NCBI RefSeq assembly: GCF_954871325.1
Contig: NC_088775.1
Location: forward strand, 92,995,997 to 93,059,996
Reading direction: 5' to 3'
Length of the DNA: 64,000 nt
Source: Gordionus sp. m RMFG-2023
Lineage: Eukaryota > Nematomorpha > Gordioida > Chordodea > Parachordodidae
Shown: in pieces, positions 12,990 to 27,900 of the stretch
How the letters are laid out: each line of letters begins with the position of its first letter
Numbering within the stretch: the stretch's first letter is position 1
The notes under the pieces: generated by a model
The model's database searches: none
What the model saw: the letters and a program-made list of their open reading frames with translations, nothing else
Told to the model about the DNA's origin: nothing
Made by a program: the position numbers and the translations under genes

Positions 12990-14230
12990 TTTTAATGTGA
13001 CAATTGTCATAATCGTTATTTTATAAGTTTTTTGAATTTTTTTGAAGAAAATAGGTTAAAATAAGTATTAATAACATGTGTAAATATAAATTTAGTGAAG
13101 TTGTACCAAAGAAAAGTGACAATTGTCATAATCGTTATTTTTAAAGTTTTTTGAATTTTTTTGACGACAATATGTTAAAATAAGTATTAATAACATGTTT
13201 AAATAAAAATTTAGTGAAGATGTACCATAGATAAGCGACAATTGTCATAATCGTTATTTTATAAGTTTTTGGAATTTTTTTGAAGAAAATATGTTAAAAT
13301 AAGTATTAAAAACATGTTTAAATAAAAATTTAATGAAGATGTACCATAGAAAAGTGACAATTGTCATAATCGTTATTTTATAAGTTTTTGGAATTTTTTT
13401 GAAGAAAATATGTTAAAATAAGTATTGATAACATGTTTAAATAAAATTTAGTGAAGATGTACCATAGAAAATTGACATTGTCAAAATGGTTATTTTTAAA
13501 GTTTTTTGATTTTTTGACGAAAATATGTTAAAATAAGTATTAATACATGTGTAAATATAAATTTAGTGAAGACAATAAAAAGTGACAATTGTCATATTCG
13601 TTATTTTTAAAATTTTTTGAATTTTTTTGACGAAAATATGTTAAAATAAGTATTAATAACATGTGTAAATATAAATTTAGTGAAGATGTACCAATGAAAA
13701 GTGACAATTGTCATAATCGTTATTCTTAAAATTTTTTGAATTTTTTTGACGAAAATATTTTAAAATATGTATATATAACATGTTTAAATAAAAATTTAGT
13801 GAAGATGTACTCTAGATAAGCGACAATTGTCATAATCATTATTTTTTAAGTTTTTTTATTTTTGTTGACGAAAATATGTTAAAATGAGTAATAATAACAT
13901 GTTTAAATAAAAATTTAGTGAAGATGTACTATAGAAAACGTCAAAAAAATTCAAAAAACTTTAAAATTAACCATTATGACAATTGTCACTTTTCATTGGT
14001 ACATCTTCACTAAATTTATATTTACACATGTTATTAATTCTTATTTTAACATATTTTCGTCAAAAAAATTCGAAAAACTTTAAAAATAACGATTATGACA
14101 ATTGTCACTTTTCATTGGTACATCTTCACTAAATTTGTATTTACACATGTTATTAATACTTATTTTAACATACTTTCTTCAAAAAAATTCAAAAAACTTA
14201 TAAAAGAACGATTATGACAATTGTCACATT
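12990..14230. repeat. 118-119-base tandem array that inverts at its centre
   Basis: About eight direct copies (12997, 13116, 13235 and on) each carry the 10-base palindrome GACAATTGTC, then ATAATCGTTATTTTATAAG, AAAATATGTTAAAATAAG and TTAGTGAAGATGTACCA. From about 13935 the same unit continues in the opposite orientation for about three copies. The copies differ by scattered substitutions and small indels. The array forms the core of the foldback element. Confidence 0.9.
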
Positions 14231-14681
14231 AAAATATTATCCTTAAAAAGATCATATAAAATAACATCAAAAAAGTTTCATAAAATCCAGATAATTTTAA
14301 AAAAATGATAAAAGATTTCACCTAAAAGATTGTTTATTTATCTAATAAAATTTACAATATAATTCCTCAATAAAAGATGTATTTACAAAGAAGATTGTGA
14401 AAATCACTAATAAATTATATTATAAAGAATATTACATTTTTACAATATAGCAGCATTTTTTTTATTAAAAAAACATCAAATAAATAAATTTATTTTCATT
14501 TCAAAATATAATAATATAAATAAAAAATATTATATCATATCATGTTTATTTGTTGATAATAATAAAATAAATTATTTCACTAAAATAAATAAATAATAAT
14601 TAATGCTAAGCATCGATGCAGAATTTTGACTAATTTATTTTAGCCAATTTTTAGGCTTAGCCGATTTTTAGCAGCCAATTT

Positions 14682-14890
14682 TGGCTTAGCCAATTTTTTG
14701 GCTTAGCCGATTTTTTGGCTTAGCCGATTTTTTGGCTTAGCCGATTTTTTGGCTTAGCCGATTTTTTGGCTTAGCCGATTTTTTGGCTTAGCCGATTTTT
14801 TGGCTTAGCCGATTTTTTGGCTTAGCCGATTTTTTGGCTTAGCCGATTTTTTGGCTTAGCCGATTTTTTGGCTTAGCCGATTTTTAGGCT
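14682..14890. repeat. 17-base tandem repeat, GGCTTAGCCGATTTTTT
   Basis: About twelve head-to-tail copies of GGCTTAGCCGATTTTTT, nearly perfect, in the right arm of the foldback element. The left arm has the same motif only a few times and less regularly, so the expansion followed formation of the element. Confidence 0.95.
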
Positions 14891-15954
14891 TAGCCTAATT
14901 AGGTTTAGCCGATTTTTAGGCTATACCTAATTAGGCTTAGCCGATTTTTCCACCTAAAATCTCAGCTAAGCCGTTTTTAGTCGGCTAAAATTAGCCGATT
15001 ACGCAACACTACATGCAATCACATCATTTTATTCTCTTAGAAGGATTATTTCACACGGAGTGAGGACATAAAATTTTTAACAACCGGCTCTCTAAAAATC
15101 ATAAATCTAAACATGCTTTATCGCTCAAATTATTTTGAATTTAGCATTTTGGCATTCTTTAAGAGTTCAAACTGAGAATAAATTTTATAATTTTCCCAAC
15201 CATCATTATGCCTAAGTATCTACATTCGTTTGGGGGGGGGAGGGATTAATATATTTTTTAAAGGCTTACGATTGGAATTGGAAGATATTTTAAAAGAAAT
15301 TATTTATTAGTTAAATTTTTTTAGTTTAAAAATATATTCATTTTTTTCAAAAATTAACATATTATTATATCCATTTCGTTTTTTAAAAAAATTAAAAATT
15401 GATTTTTTGATAAAGTTTTACAAATAGATTTATTTCATATAATAAAATATAATATAATATTTAATCAGGGTTCCCCTCAATTATCTTCAATAGCATGTAG
15501 CTCCAAATCACATGTCTTGGTTTAAATCACGAGCTAGACCGAAATTCCTTACATGACTCTAATCACGAGCCTGTGGATGTATATCATAAACTCGACTCTA
15601 ACATAAGCCTGACACTAAATTAGATTGAATTTAATTCATAAATAAATTCTCCCTATCCCAATGATATATATCATTGCCCTATCCACTTCGTTTGAAACAC
15701 AGTAATATTCATATTATTGCCAAAATAGATTGGACAACTATTAAATAACTAAATAATTGATCAGGTATGTAAAGAAGAATCTAGTTTAAAGGACATTAAA
15801 AAACAATAGTTCTAATGTCATGAAAAAATGAAAATGTTAAAAAAAAGTATAATACAAAATTCCGTCTATCAATGTTTAAGAAGTCAATATATGACAAGAT
15901 TATCTTTATGATTTTAGCAAATCTTTAATTTTATATAATTTCTCAAATGGTAAG

Positions 15955-18900
15955 ATGGCATTAATTATATTATTTGGAGAAATCCTTCTTCTACTCTTCT
16001 TAACTCTTTACATTCTAAATAAGTATGGAAATTGGAAAAGACAAAGAATTGCTGTTACATTAGCTACTCTTTTAGCTTGGTATTTTTCTTTCATCATTAT
16101 ATCCATTCTTCCATTGGATGTATCAATGGTAAATTTTGATTACCAATCATAATATATTCTTTATTTTAAGTTTTTTGCCATATTTTTTTTCTATTCATTA
16201 TATTTACATTTTTTTAAATATTAATATTTTAAATAGACATCATACTATCAATGTTTAGCCAGACTTAATAATTCTATTATTCAAGATTACAGCAAATATA
16301 GGATCAGCCATGATCTTCCAGATGAATTGCATCTTTTATCGAATATAACCTCTACAAATAATATGAATCTATCAAATTTTTATAATACATTTATGTATCC
16401 ATTATTATCGAATATTTCAATAACATATGATATACCTTATGTTAATCTCTCAAATAATCTAATTGGGGATAATATAACTTTAAATTTGAATGATGTCAAA
16501 ACATGTGAAAAACCATGGAATTTTATTAATAGAAATGTTCTAATTTGCCTTTGGAGAATAGTTTATTGGGCATCACAAGTCTTAACATGGTAAATTAACA
16601 TTATAAAAAAATATGAACATATTTTAAATACATATAATATCTTAAAAATACTTATTGTATTTATAATTAAATTATTTAAACCATTATCCATTGATTTTTT
16701 TCTACAATTACTAAGTTATATTTTAATTCTCTTGCTTCTAACAGACTAGTGAAGGTCACGGTCCGGTCTTTGGTCCAGACAACCAATACCATCAGACCAG
16801 ACCATGGTCCTTAAGAAAAAGATTGATCCAGACCGTGGTCCTAAATAAAAAGACCGATTCTGGACTGGTCTTTTTATTTGTTTAAAAAACATATTTTTTT
16901 AACCTAATTTGATTTGTTTTATCATATTATTAAATATAAGGGTATTATATAAACAATAAAATTTATCCAATGGTATTGAAGAAAATGATTTTGTGCTTGT
17001 GGAGGGCATATTAAAATTAAGAGTAGATAATGTTTTTTGAGATATTTTCATTTTTATCATTAGAAATATATATTTTATGTTTTATCAGATGTCTGCTTAA
17101 GGTACCTAATTATTTTATTAAGAATAAGGTTAAGTAATTTTTACAATAAATTATACAGACAGTTTCTTTAAAAAAAATAGAACTATATTTAAATAATATT
17201 ACTGCTTATTTTGATTAATTTATTGATTAAAATATAAACAATTATTAGTTGCTGACGATACATTAAATTTGGTACTGCAGTGAACACATATTCTATGTTT
17301 TATATTGGGACTATAAAGTAAAATGTTTTTTGGACAAACTTATGGTTTTCATATAGTAAAATAAAAATTAACAAAATCTAAAATAACTCCTCTAGAAAAA
17401 TATCATAAAATAAAATATAAATTTTTTTTTTATTGTATAGTAAAGCAAACTTAAACAATAATAAAAGACAGGTCCGGACTGTGGTCTGGACCTTAAAAAA
17501 TAAAAAGACTGGTCCAATCCCGGTCTAAGACCAATAGGATCAGACCCTTGACCTTCACTATAACAGGCATAGATAAAATATACATTCTCATGAACTATGA
17601 ATTCTCATCAATTTTGCAGGGGCCATTCCAACTTACATAATTAAGAATTAGGTTTTTTTGGCCCGCCACTTTTAATCTTGAAAATTTATAGCGCTACTAT
17701 GGATCTTAGATAAACAAATTTTAACACTTAATTTCTTATATTGCCTGGGATAATTAGAGTGAAGGATATATAGTGTTGTGTAGATTTGATGGAAATTATT
17801 TTCATATTTTTTAATTTTGTTTGCAAATAAAATTATTTAACTATAAAATTTTATGACCTTACTTTTTATATATGTTCCTGAATTGATTATATACTTTCTA
17901 ACTTTGTTTTTATTACTTCTTTTACCTTTTAATTATCTTAAAATAATATAGACACCATTTTATTGAAAAGATTCTTTTATTTTTTTAAAAAAAACTAAAA
18001 TACAATACAAATACTATATAATATAATACTAATAAAAACTTTTATATATTTTTATTTTTTATAATATATACAATAAAAATGAACACTACATTTTATAATA
18101 ATAATAAAAATAAATGATTACATAACATAAACAATACATAAATTAATTACATATATATATATTTTTTAAAATAAAATCATTGCTAATTAATTAAATATTA
18201 ATTCAAAACTAAAATTATACAAGCCCAAATTTTTTTTTTTACTAAGGAGCATTTATTAATACGTCCTCCATTTTACTTGGCATTCCTCCTTCTGTCACCG
18301 ACATAATTCCATTTAGAATCCTCACTATACTTGAATTAATAGAAATTTTTTCCATCTCTCTTGACTCATATCGGGACAAGTTTTGGATTGTATCGTATTA
18401 TTTGGAATCGTCATCATGTTCATATATCTAGGTGCCGTATTCATTGGCATCACCCCCATTCCTCTATTTGCCGAGAATCCTTCTCGGCTGTCCATCTGAA
18501 GTCCACCTTATTTGGAAATATAATAATAAAATGAAGATAATAATGTTGTTTTGTGTAGTGGATTCTTTATACAAAAGGGGGTATTATGCTATTTAGGGAA
18601 ATGTGTTATTAAAGTTTGTTTTAAAAAAATAAATATATTAAATATTATAAAGTTTAATTTTAAAAGAAAAATAAATTAAATGGATACATTTTACATGAAG
18701 TGTAATAATAGATCGATCCAAATTAATTCACTCGACATGTCAAATCAATTAGTGGATCAGTGGCATAACAATTGGATCCATCAATAAATTGGAGAAGGAA
18801 TGCCTGTGTCCTTTCGACCTTCTAATTATATGATGTCTATGCCAAATGCTGGTACCTCAAGTCAACTATTCATGTAATGCGAGGTTCTGGGATACAGGTA

Positions 18901-21900
18901 TTCAATTTGACTTGCCTTATTTGTAGTGGGGGAATGGTCACAAAGCCAGAGAGTCCAAGTGTAAGAAATCAACAGTCTTCCGTTATGAATGGGATCAGTA
19001 GATGGACTTCAAATGGACCGCCCAGAACGTTTCCAGCAAACAGAGAAATGGGAGTGATACCAACGAATACGGCACATAAGGAACAAAGGTCTAAACACAT
19101 ATTATCGAAATTCCAGGCCTAGGCAATATTTTTCTGGCAACCGTTTTTAACAAAACTAATTATGTAATTATTTATTTTTATTAATATTAAAAAAATGTAG
19201 TGTATGTAATTATTTATTTTTATTAATATTAAAAAAATGTAGTGTCTATTTTTATTTGTATATTATGTAAAAAAAATAAATAAAAGTTTTTATTAGTATT
19301 ATATAATATTATATAGGTATTATATTATATTGTATTTTAGTTTTTTTTTAAAAAAAATAAAAGAATCTTTTCAATAAAAATAGTTTTCTATATTGTTTTA
19401 AGCCAAATTAAAAGGTAAAAGAAGTAATAAAAAACAAAGTTAGAAAAGTATATAAAGGTCATAAAATTAAGATTATTAAGAATTGCAGTAATAAAAATGA
19501 TTTGTCGTACAACCTAAACCTTACATGTTTATCAGGGATGTCAATCAGCCTGTTTTGTGCCGATTCTTGAAAACAACTAACTCAAAATTTTATCAAGAAA
19601 AATATTACCCAAACCCTAAGATTTTTCTTGACATATTTTGTCAATATCTCGAGGCCTAGGAGGCTATACTGGCTAAATTATTGAGTTGACCATTTTTAAA
19701 ATAAACATTCTTATATTATTATTTTTACTTGCCATAATTATTTTTAAAAACTTGTTTTAAAAATAAGTATCATTTTTAAAAACTTGTTTTAAAAATAAGT
19801 ATCATTTTTTTTTAAAACTTGGAAATAAATGCCGACATTTTTTTTTAAAGTATCGAATTCCACCTTTATCAGCATGTTGAATCAATCTACTTCACTTTGA
19901 ACCAATATTTTATAATATGATTTTCCCAAATTTTTATTCTCACCTTAACAAATCTTCGTCGAAGATGAAATTAGATGCATTCACTTTTAAACGATTAACT
20001 TTATAATTGATTTATATTTTACTAAGGCTGTGCCGATCCGCATATTTTGCATCGATCCGATCCGAAATTGGTTCAAAACCGATCCGATCCGAAATTGGTT
20101 CAAAACCGATCCGATCCGAAATTGGTTCAAAACCGATCCGATATTTATGATTTTACCTTCCCCCCCCCTTCCTTTGAACCATTTTTTATGCAAAAAAATC
20201 GAATTATGCATTTAATTTAATTTTTTTAAAAATTTCTACAATAATTTAAAAAAATGTTTACGGTTATAGGTAGTATTAATTAAATTTTTCATTATTCCTC
20301 CCCCTGAAATTAGAATTCCGCAGATAACGCATCTTGCAAAATTATCTTTGTTCTTTTGTAAAATATTTCCATAATTCAGATACCATATTTTTAAAAAAAA
20401 ATTCTTTTATTTAAAAGTACAAATAATAATAAAATTGGCGTTAATTATTTAAAAAGATTTAAAATAAATATAAACTTTGGGTGTTCTTTTCTATTTTTAT
20501 TTTAAAAAAAAACTTTTTAAATACTATAAAATCTAATTTTAAAAACAATAAATATTTAGAAAATATTATTAATGTAAAATAAATATATATAAAATAACCA
20601 AAAGAAAAAAGAAAAGTAAAATGATTGGACCGGATCGGTTTTTCCAGGTCCGATCCGATCCGATACTTCTGTAAATAAATATCGGTGCCGATCCGATCCG
20701 ATATTTAATATCTGCACAGCCCTAAACAAATAAGAATGTGCAGTGAAAATCTTAAATTTCAAATTTTCTCTCATGTTTATTAAAAAAATTAACCCAATTC
20801 CATATTTTTATTTCCAATCTTTTTAAGGGCAGTAAAAGATTTTTTGGTTCCTGAATATTTTTTAAAAATAAGAATGTAATGTGAGAGTATTAACTGTTTT
20901 TCAAATGGTTTGGTAAATTTATAAAATAAATTGATTACAGATATTTTTTGCCTTAATTCATTTAATCTTTATATTTTTTAGGGGTGTACCGATACCACTT
21001 TTTTGAGGCAGATTTGATCCGATATTAAATTGATATCAGCCGATTACCTATCCGATATCATATCTAATTTTGTATTCTTTAAAGATATTAATATACTTTT
21101 TATTTAGTATAACATCTATAATCTATCTTACACCATAACATATTGTCATTCAAATATATTATAATGATCTGATCAGTTATATAGTTTATATTCAATTTCA
21201 ATTGCAATTCTAAAAGTATATAATAATTAATAATATTTATCATAGTAAAGTAATAAACCAATATATTATGAAATTTGAAATTAATATATTAAAATTAATA
21301 TATCGAAGATTTCTTTTTAGAAATACCAAGATTTCCAATTCAGAGGTCAGTCTGCGGGGATGTGGACTGTCAATTTCACTAAAAAAAGATTCTGAAGAGA
21401 TTATCTTACACTCGTATAAACAGAATGCGCTAAAAAATAACAATATTGCAGAATGTTTATTAATTAATTAATTATTAATTAAAAAATTGAACATAAAAAT
21501 GAATTTAAATTTGATAATATTTTATTTTTGTTAAAAACGCCATTTTTTTATCGGATCTTTTAAAATGTATGAAATATCGGCCCGATTCGATCCGACCCGA
21601 TAAAAAATATCGGTTACATCCCTAATATTTTTAATATGAAATAAAAAGGCGATATTTAGGAAAATAAGATAAAGGAATTTTAATATACAAATTGTCGGTA
21701 TTGTTGTACTAAGAATATCCTTGAAAAATATAACATGAAAATTGAAAATAAACATTGTTAAAATATGTAAAAATTATATTAAACCGTCGTGATCTATGGG
21801 TAGTGATTTTACGATCCTACACTGGAACGGAGGGCTGGGCTGAAGATTTTTCCGGATCATTAGACCGACCTCTAAAAATCTTTGTAAAAGAAAAATCTTA

Positions 21901-24900
21901 CGATTAAATATCGTCCATTTTCCCAAAAGATTTGTAATACGTCAATCAATTTTTCATCACAAACGATTTTTTTAAAAAAAATGTGTTTATAAAAATAAAA
22001 TGGACGATACAGGTTGATAATTCCCATGATGCAAAGCTATTCCAAGGCGGGTAATTTCACGGTATTCGGGAAATTGAAGATGGCTCTGTACGAAAACGTC
22101 GTCTGGTACGGGACTTATATCGTAATTTTCGTGCTCATCTCTATCTACGTGGCATTGAAACCGAACCTGCATATCGACTCGTAATTAATATTTTGCTCGA
22201 TTATTTAAAGTTAGATGGTTCTATCTATATATACCCCCCCCCCACCCCTTCAAAACACGGTTTTTAAAAATGGGTGTTGTTTTAATGTATTTCTATATGA
22301 TTTTGATGTATATTAAATAATTAGCTTTTGTACAGACTCCATAACTATTAAAATATAGTTTTATTTCATTGGTTCGTTGCATGTAGGCTACGCAAACTAA
22401 TTGTACTTTTGATATCTACATATCAGGCTGGGAAGAGTAATTGTTATAATAAATGATTTTGAGGCAGTTTAATCTTTTTGGTAATACTCACGTAAGATCA
22501 AATAGAATATTTTCACGGCTTACGACCTTATCAATTATGCAAATTTTAAAAAAATTAATTCAACTCTTAGTTCTAATCGAATGTATATTTAATTTTAAAA
22601 TTTTAAAATCGTTAAACAATTATTAAAAAAATATAATTTTTATTTATATAAATTATTTTTTAATAAATTATATATAAACATTATATTTTAATAAATTATA
22701 TATAAACATTATATTTTATATAAAATATTACAGTAATGTCATGCAAGATGGCCTTTAAATTTTTTTGGCTTTTATTGATCCTAATCTAATTACACTTACA
22801 AAAAATTTTTTTTAAATATATTATTTGAATGGTTCCATTCCACATATGATAATCCTATTTAGAATATTTTTTCCGGATAAGATTAATCTTCCACATCATA
22901 TCTGACAGCATTTATTAATAAATTATAAATTTCAATTATGTATATCAAATTATTAAGATTTACAATTATCATATGGCAGACGATAATTTTCTTTTGGTTA
23001 GCCTCACCTAATTTTACTTTTAATCTTTCAATTTATGCCCAGAAATATTTCTTCCATTTATATATGAAGTGCTACATTTAGCACCGTCTATTCTTATATA
23101 ATTTATTAACCACTATTCAATTATTTATCAAAAAGTAAATGATATCGCCATTTATTCTTTTTATGATTTAAAGAAAAATTTATTAAAATCCTTATCAAAA
23201 ATTTTTAACGTTTCAAATGAAGCTTTCGTTTACATTATAGACTGAACTAGATTTATTGAAACTATTATTTAACAAACCCATTAAACCCTAACTTATATCA
23301 TTCACTTTTTCAATTTTAGCCCTATTAATTTTCGAAGAATAACGACTAATTTAGATATACGGATTAAATAGTTTTTGATTATAAATGTCATGTTTTTTTT
23401 CTATGCAAGGCAAGGAATATCGTAATTAATATTTTTCAAACAATAACGATAATTTTGGATTATAAGGAATATATTAATATAATTCTCCCCCCCCCCCTCT
23501 CCTATCAGAACCAAACTCCTGCTAATAATATCTTCCGCTAGTAACACGTGGGGTCTCATCTTACTCGTTCTCCTACTGGGTTACGGTCTGATTCAAGTTC
23601 CCCGGGGAGTCTGGTATTATTCCGCGTTTGTAGGGGGCGCGGCCAACTCAAAACTCATGAGATGCTTCTACAAGGCGGCCATTGTTTACCCCCTCAAACA
23701 GGAAAGCCAAGAAAGTTTGGAGGAAATCATAGAAGTAAATTTATATTCCCCCTTTACCTATCCCCATTTTTTTCCCAACTTTTTCATTTTTTTCCATTCT
23801 TTAATCTTTTTTTTTTCATTCTAACCATGTCCTGCCAACTGATTCTTCTCCGCTTTATGGCGATTTCCAGGTTTACCCAGGTAGGCCTGTTTTCCCTCTA
23901 ATTTTTCTTTTCCATTTTTGACGGTCCTGAGCATCAATATTTGTAAGATTCATGTTTCTCATATTCCGCCGCTAACACATTTGTCTACGTCATCTTGGGC
24001 CTTCCTCTAGGTCTTGTTCCTCCTACTTCCATCAAGGTGCATCTCTTTGCCCAGTCCTCTTTTTTCATACGATCCACATGCTCAAATTTCGTCGCTTACC
24101 TCTCCGATCATTTCTATTTACCCAATCTTGCTCGCAATTCCTTGCTAGTTTTTCTCTCTCAGAGATTCCCCGCGCATTCCATCTAATCATCCTCATCCTC
24201 GGTTCTCTCTGATTGACATTCCAAATGTTATATCAGAATTAGGAACTATTTACAATTTATTTATTACACGTAAATAACAATATTTTAAAATTCCTTTCTT
24301 TCGCGAGGTGTGTAGGTTAGAGGTCCGCGATACGCGAGATTTTTTTTAGCTCGCTCGCAACTCTCCGAACGGGCCTTGGCGGGTTTTTCTATTTTTAAGA
24401 ACAATGGGCGCGGAACTTTAAATTATTTTTGGGGGGGGGGGCAAAATGAGCAGAACAGACTTATATAGTTTGGATCAATAGCTATAACTGTCCCATTTAT
24501 AATCGAATTTGGACAAAACCACCCGCGAAATCGAAATTTTTTGACCCCCAAAAGATTATTGAAACCCAGACCCCCTAGCCCGCACCCCCTAATTTTTTAA
24601 ATGGTGGGTCAGGGGAAAATTTACGTTTTATTTTATGTCAGCTGTTTTAATATTAAGGTTAATAGGAAGGAAATATAACATTAATTTTTTTTGTTCGAAC
24701 CACTTGGCCGAGCCTATATTTTTATTTCTTGACATGTTAAAACCTCGATTTGGCAGGTCCTGTAGGACTCTGATATATTATATATTTGTTCTTTGCTTTT
24801 GTTTAATGGCACTTTTTTTTAAATCGCCATTCTCCATTTTCCTCGGTTCTGGGTATCGCCCCTAGATCAGATCTCACTTTTTCGTGTCATTATCTGGCAC

Positions 24901-27900
24901 TTTCATCAATCTTGTTATTGGTCTTCGCCCACTGGGTCTTCTTGTTCCTTCCACTTCCGTTATTGAATGAAATGGTACGATACCTTCACAGAAATAAATT
25001 TATGAGGTAAGATTCCACATCGGATCTCGAAATTGAATTTTAAGTTACTTATTGGTAATTTTAAACGATACAATTATTATCAATCAAATATACATTTTTT
25101 TTTTAAAGGAAATAGAGCAATTGTCGATGACCGTTCCTGAATCTCATCCCATAAGACCTAAGATAGAAATTCTGATCGAGAAAGTTATATATTTTTTTTT
25201 AGAAACTATTTATATGCATATGTATTTTATTTTTTGTTATTTAGCATCAATATTAAAGTGTGTAAGTAATAAATAAAAGGCGGTGTCAAAAGTCGTTGTA
25301 ACCGGTCAGTTAAAACGGACCGTTATTGTTTGGTCCACATTATCGATGTTGATTCAACCTCCCGAAAAGTCCCATAAATATGCGGGTTTTTCCGGTCTAA
25401 AAATATATCTGGCTTCTTCCTGTCTGGTCTAATGACATCTCCAAGATATATATATATGAAAAAATTTTCGAAACTATTTATAAAACGATATTTAATATTT
25501 ATACCAGAGATCTGTAGGGACTGGACCAGTTCGACTTGCCCCGGGCCTGGACCGCATTTTAATTTTTTTTAAAATATACCCAGGGAAAATAAGCTCATTT
25601 TTGGAGATAAACGAGCACGTCTCCTAGATAATAACTTTGAAATTAATTTGTTGTTAAAAGCAAATAAACATTTATTAGATTCTAATTTTTATGAAAAATA
25701 AATGTTTTTTTTTCAATATATATTTTTATATTCGATGTAAATATTCAATTTTGCGATATTTTTTTATATAAATAAATTGTATATTATTTTAAATAACTGA
25801 TTATACTTTGTTTATCCTAATTTATTTTATATTAAATAAATGCATTCAATAAATAAATAATACGCATATGAATGATGTATAAAGTAAGTAACTAGTTACT
25901 TTTGAAAATAACTGTAACTAATAACAAGTTACTTTTGTAAAAATGTTTTTGCCAATGTAACTAGTAACTGTAACTAGTTATGTTTCAAAAGTAACTTTTA
26001 ACATCACTATTGTTTTGCTCCTTATAAAAATTAATCATTTAGTTAAGGAAATTGACATTTTTGACTACTTTTTAATGATTAAATATAATAAATATAGTGA
26101 TATTAACATCATCATAAAAATTATAAACTTATTTGACATTTATGACAATTTTTATTCTCCCTGCAAAATTTATTTATTTATGACTTAAAAAGGTCAAAAC
26201 TTATTTAAAAAAATATGATATAAATAAGACACGCGATATAAATAAGATACACAATATAATTAAGATATATGTTGTGATTAAAATACGCGATATGAATACA
26301 TATATATGATGTGAATAAAATACGCGATATAAATAAGATTAAATAAAAATTTATTTCTTAAATATATATTTACATTAAATTTTTTGATATTATGTAATAT
26401 TTTTATTGGGGTATAATAAGCCCATTTATAAATAGTATGAATAACAATATTTGTCTGAAGCATAGTTGCCATAGCAACTATCTCCACCCCTGTTCCATAA
26501 GTTGCATTTAGGGCCATGCCCGTTCTCTCCAAATATACATCAACGGTATCTCCCAAAAACCCCTCCGTCTGTTCAACAATATCTTTGCTTCTCATAAAGA
26601 GACAGAATTGCTGTCTCAGAAAATTATAATGGCATTCGTCATCATAAACCTCTTTTCTTATACGTCTACAATAAATGATTAACAATAATTTATATTATTG
26701 TAAATAAAAATACCTGAAGAGACAATTTCCATCACCAATAATCCGTTCGGTAGAATAATCATTTCCAATCACACCCTTATCATATTTTTAGATATCTTTT
26801 CTTGATCGCAAAATGAAAGCGTTCAGAATGATATTATTTTCCAATTTCTGTTAGTAGGCAGAAAAACCTCTTTCTTAGAAATTACACTATCTAATATAAT
26901 TTCACCATCCAAAAAAATATGTATTAATCTACTAATTATACAAATTTTTACCTTTCTTATTTTGCATGCCCACTTCGCAATCTACCATCTTCAAATTGTG
27001 AGGCGGGACAACTATTATACTAAAAAATCAATTTTATCAATTCTTAAAAATATTACTATGAGGTCGATGCTCATCAGGCTTTAGCATTTTCAATGCTTCA
27101 CTGATTGTTTTAACTCCATCATCTAAAAAATATGTATATTAAATATATTTTTTTTATTATACCTTTTTTGTTTTGACAATTATAATCCTCTCCAACTATC
27201 GTATTTAGTAATTTCAAAACTAGACATTTTAAAAAAGATTAAATATTAAAATATTACCCTTCATATGATTTTCTTCCGAATTAAGCTGTACATTTTTAAT
27301 TGCTGGTTCTTGAAAATTTTCTTCATCATCTAAAAAAGGAATATTATTTAATAATTAAGTCAACTGTATACATTTTTAATGGTAGAAGAATAAAACTTTA
27401 TACTTGGTAACCTGGGAACTGTTTAAAAGTTATTTAATAAATTTTTAAAAGTTTTAACCTTTTTTTCTGTCCTGCTTTAATTGTGTCATCTTGATAAGTA
27501 TATAAATATAAAATTAATTTATTTATAAACTATACCTTTTCTTGTAACATAATGTTTTATGTTACAAATATTTGGTCGGGTTTTTACCTGTTTCCCACTA
27601 GCACTTATTAGCTCTACATTGCCTAAATATTATAAATATTTTGTTGTTAAAAATCATAATTTATACTTTTGTCAATCCCAACTATTGTAAAAGGACCCAG
27701 CCAAAGCCGTGTCATTTTTCCACCCTTCCTATCAGCTCGACGGCTGTTCCAGATAAGCACCTTATCATTGATTTTATAGGGAGTATTTTTCCCAGTATTG
27801 CGGGTACTGTAATCCCTCTGCTGCTTAAGCTGGGCTAAATTAATATTGCCTATGGCAATATTATGTATGTCTTGAATCTTGCAAACAACACTTTGAAAAT

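Larger units (their letters stand above)
12373..15011. mobile_element. Foldback-type element with long inverted repeats, hAT-like flanks
   Basis: The two ends are inverted copies of over 600 bases: a terminal block of AGGCTTAGCCGATTTTTA words (12376-12530 and 14640-15000), then a unique AT-rich arm (12540-12990 and 14225-14635) with matching words such as TTCTGCATCGATGCTTAG. The centre is a tandem array that turns over near 13935. An 8-base CATGCAAT lies immediately outside both ends (12365-12372 and 15012-15019), as expected for a hAT-type target duplication. The right end reads CAACACTA, the same terminus as the hAT-like MITE at 45202. The left end lacks about six outer bases. No transposase is encoded. 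It ends about 0.9 kb upstream of LMBRD2. Confidence 0.8.

Noticed and set aside
14682-14890. CRISPR-like array
   Set aside because: The 17-base repeats are directly head to tail without spacers, in eukaryotic DNA.
16747-17560. LTR pair
   Set aside because: The ends are inverted, not direct, and the flanking duplication is 8 bases, which fits a DNA element.
20030-20215. Frames with repeated IRNWFKTDP
   Set aside because: Translation of CCGATCCG repeats near the end of a MITE, open in both strands.
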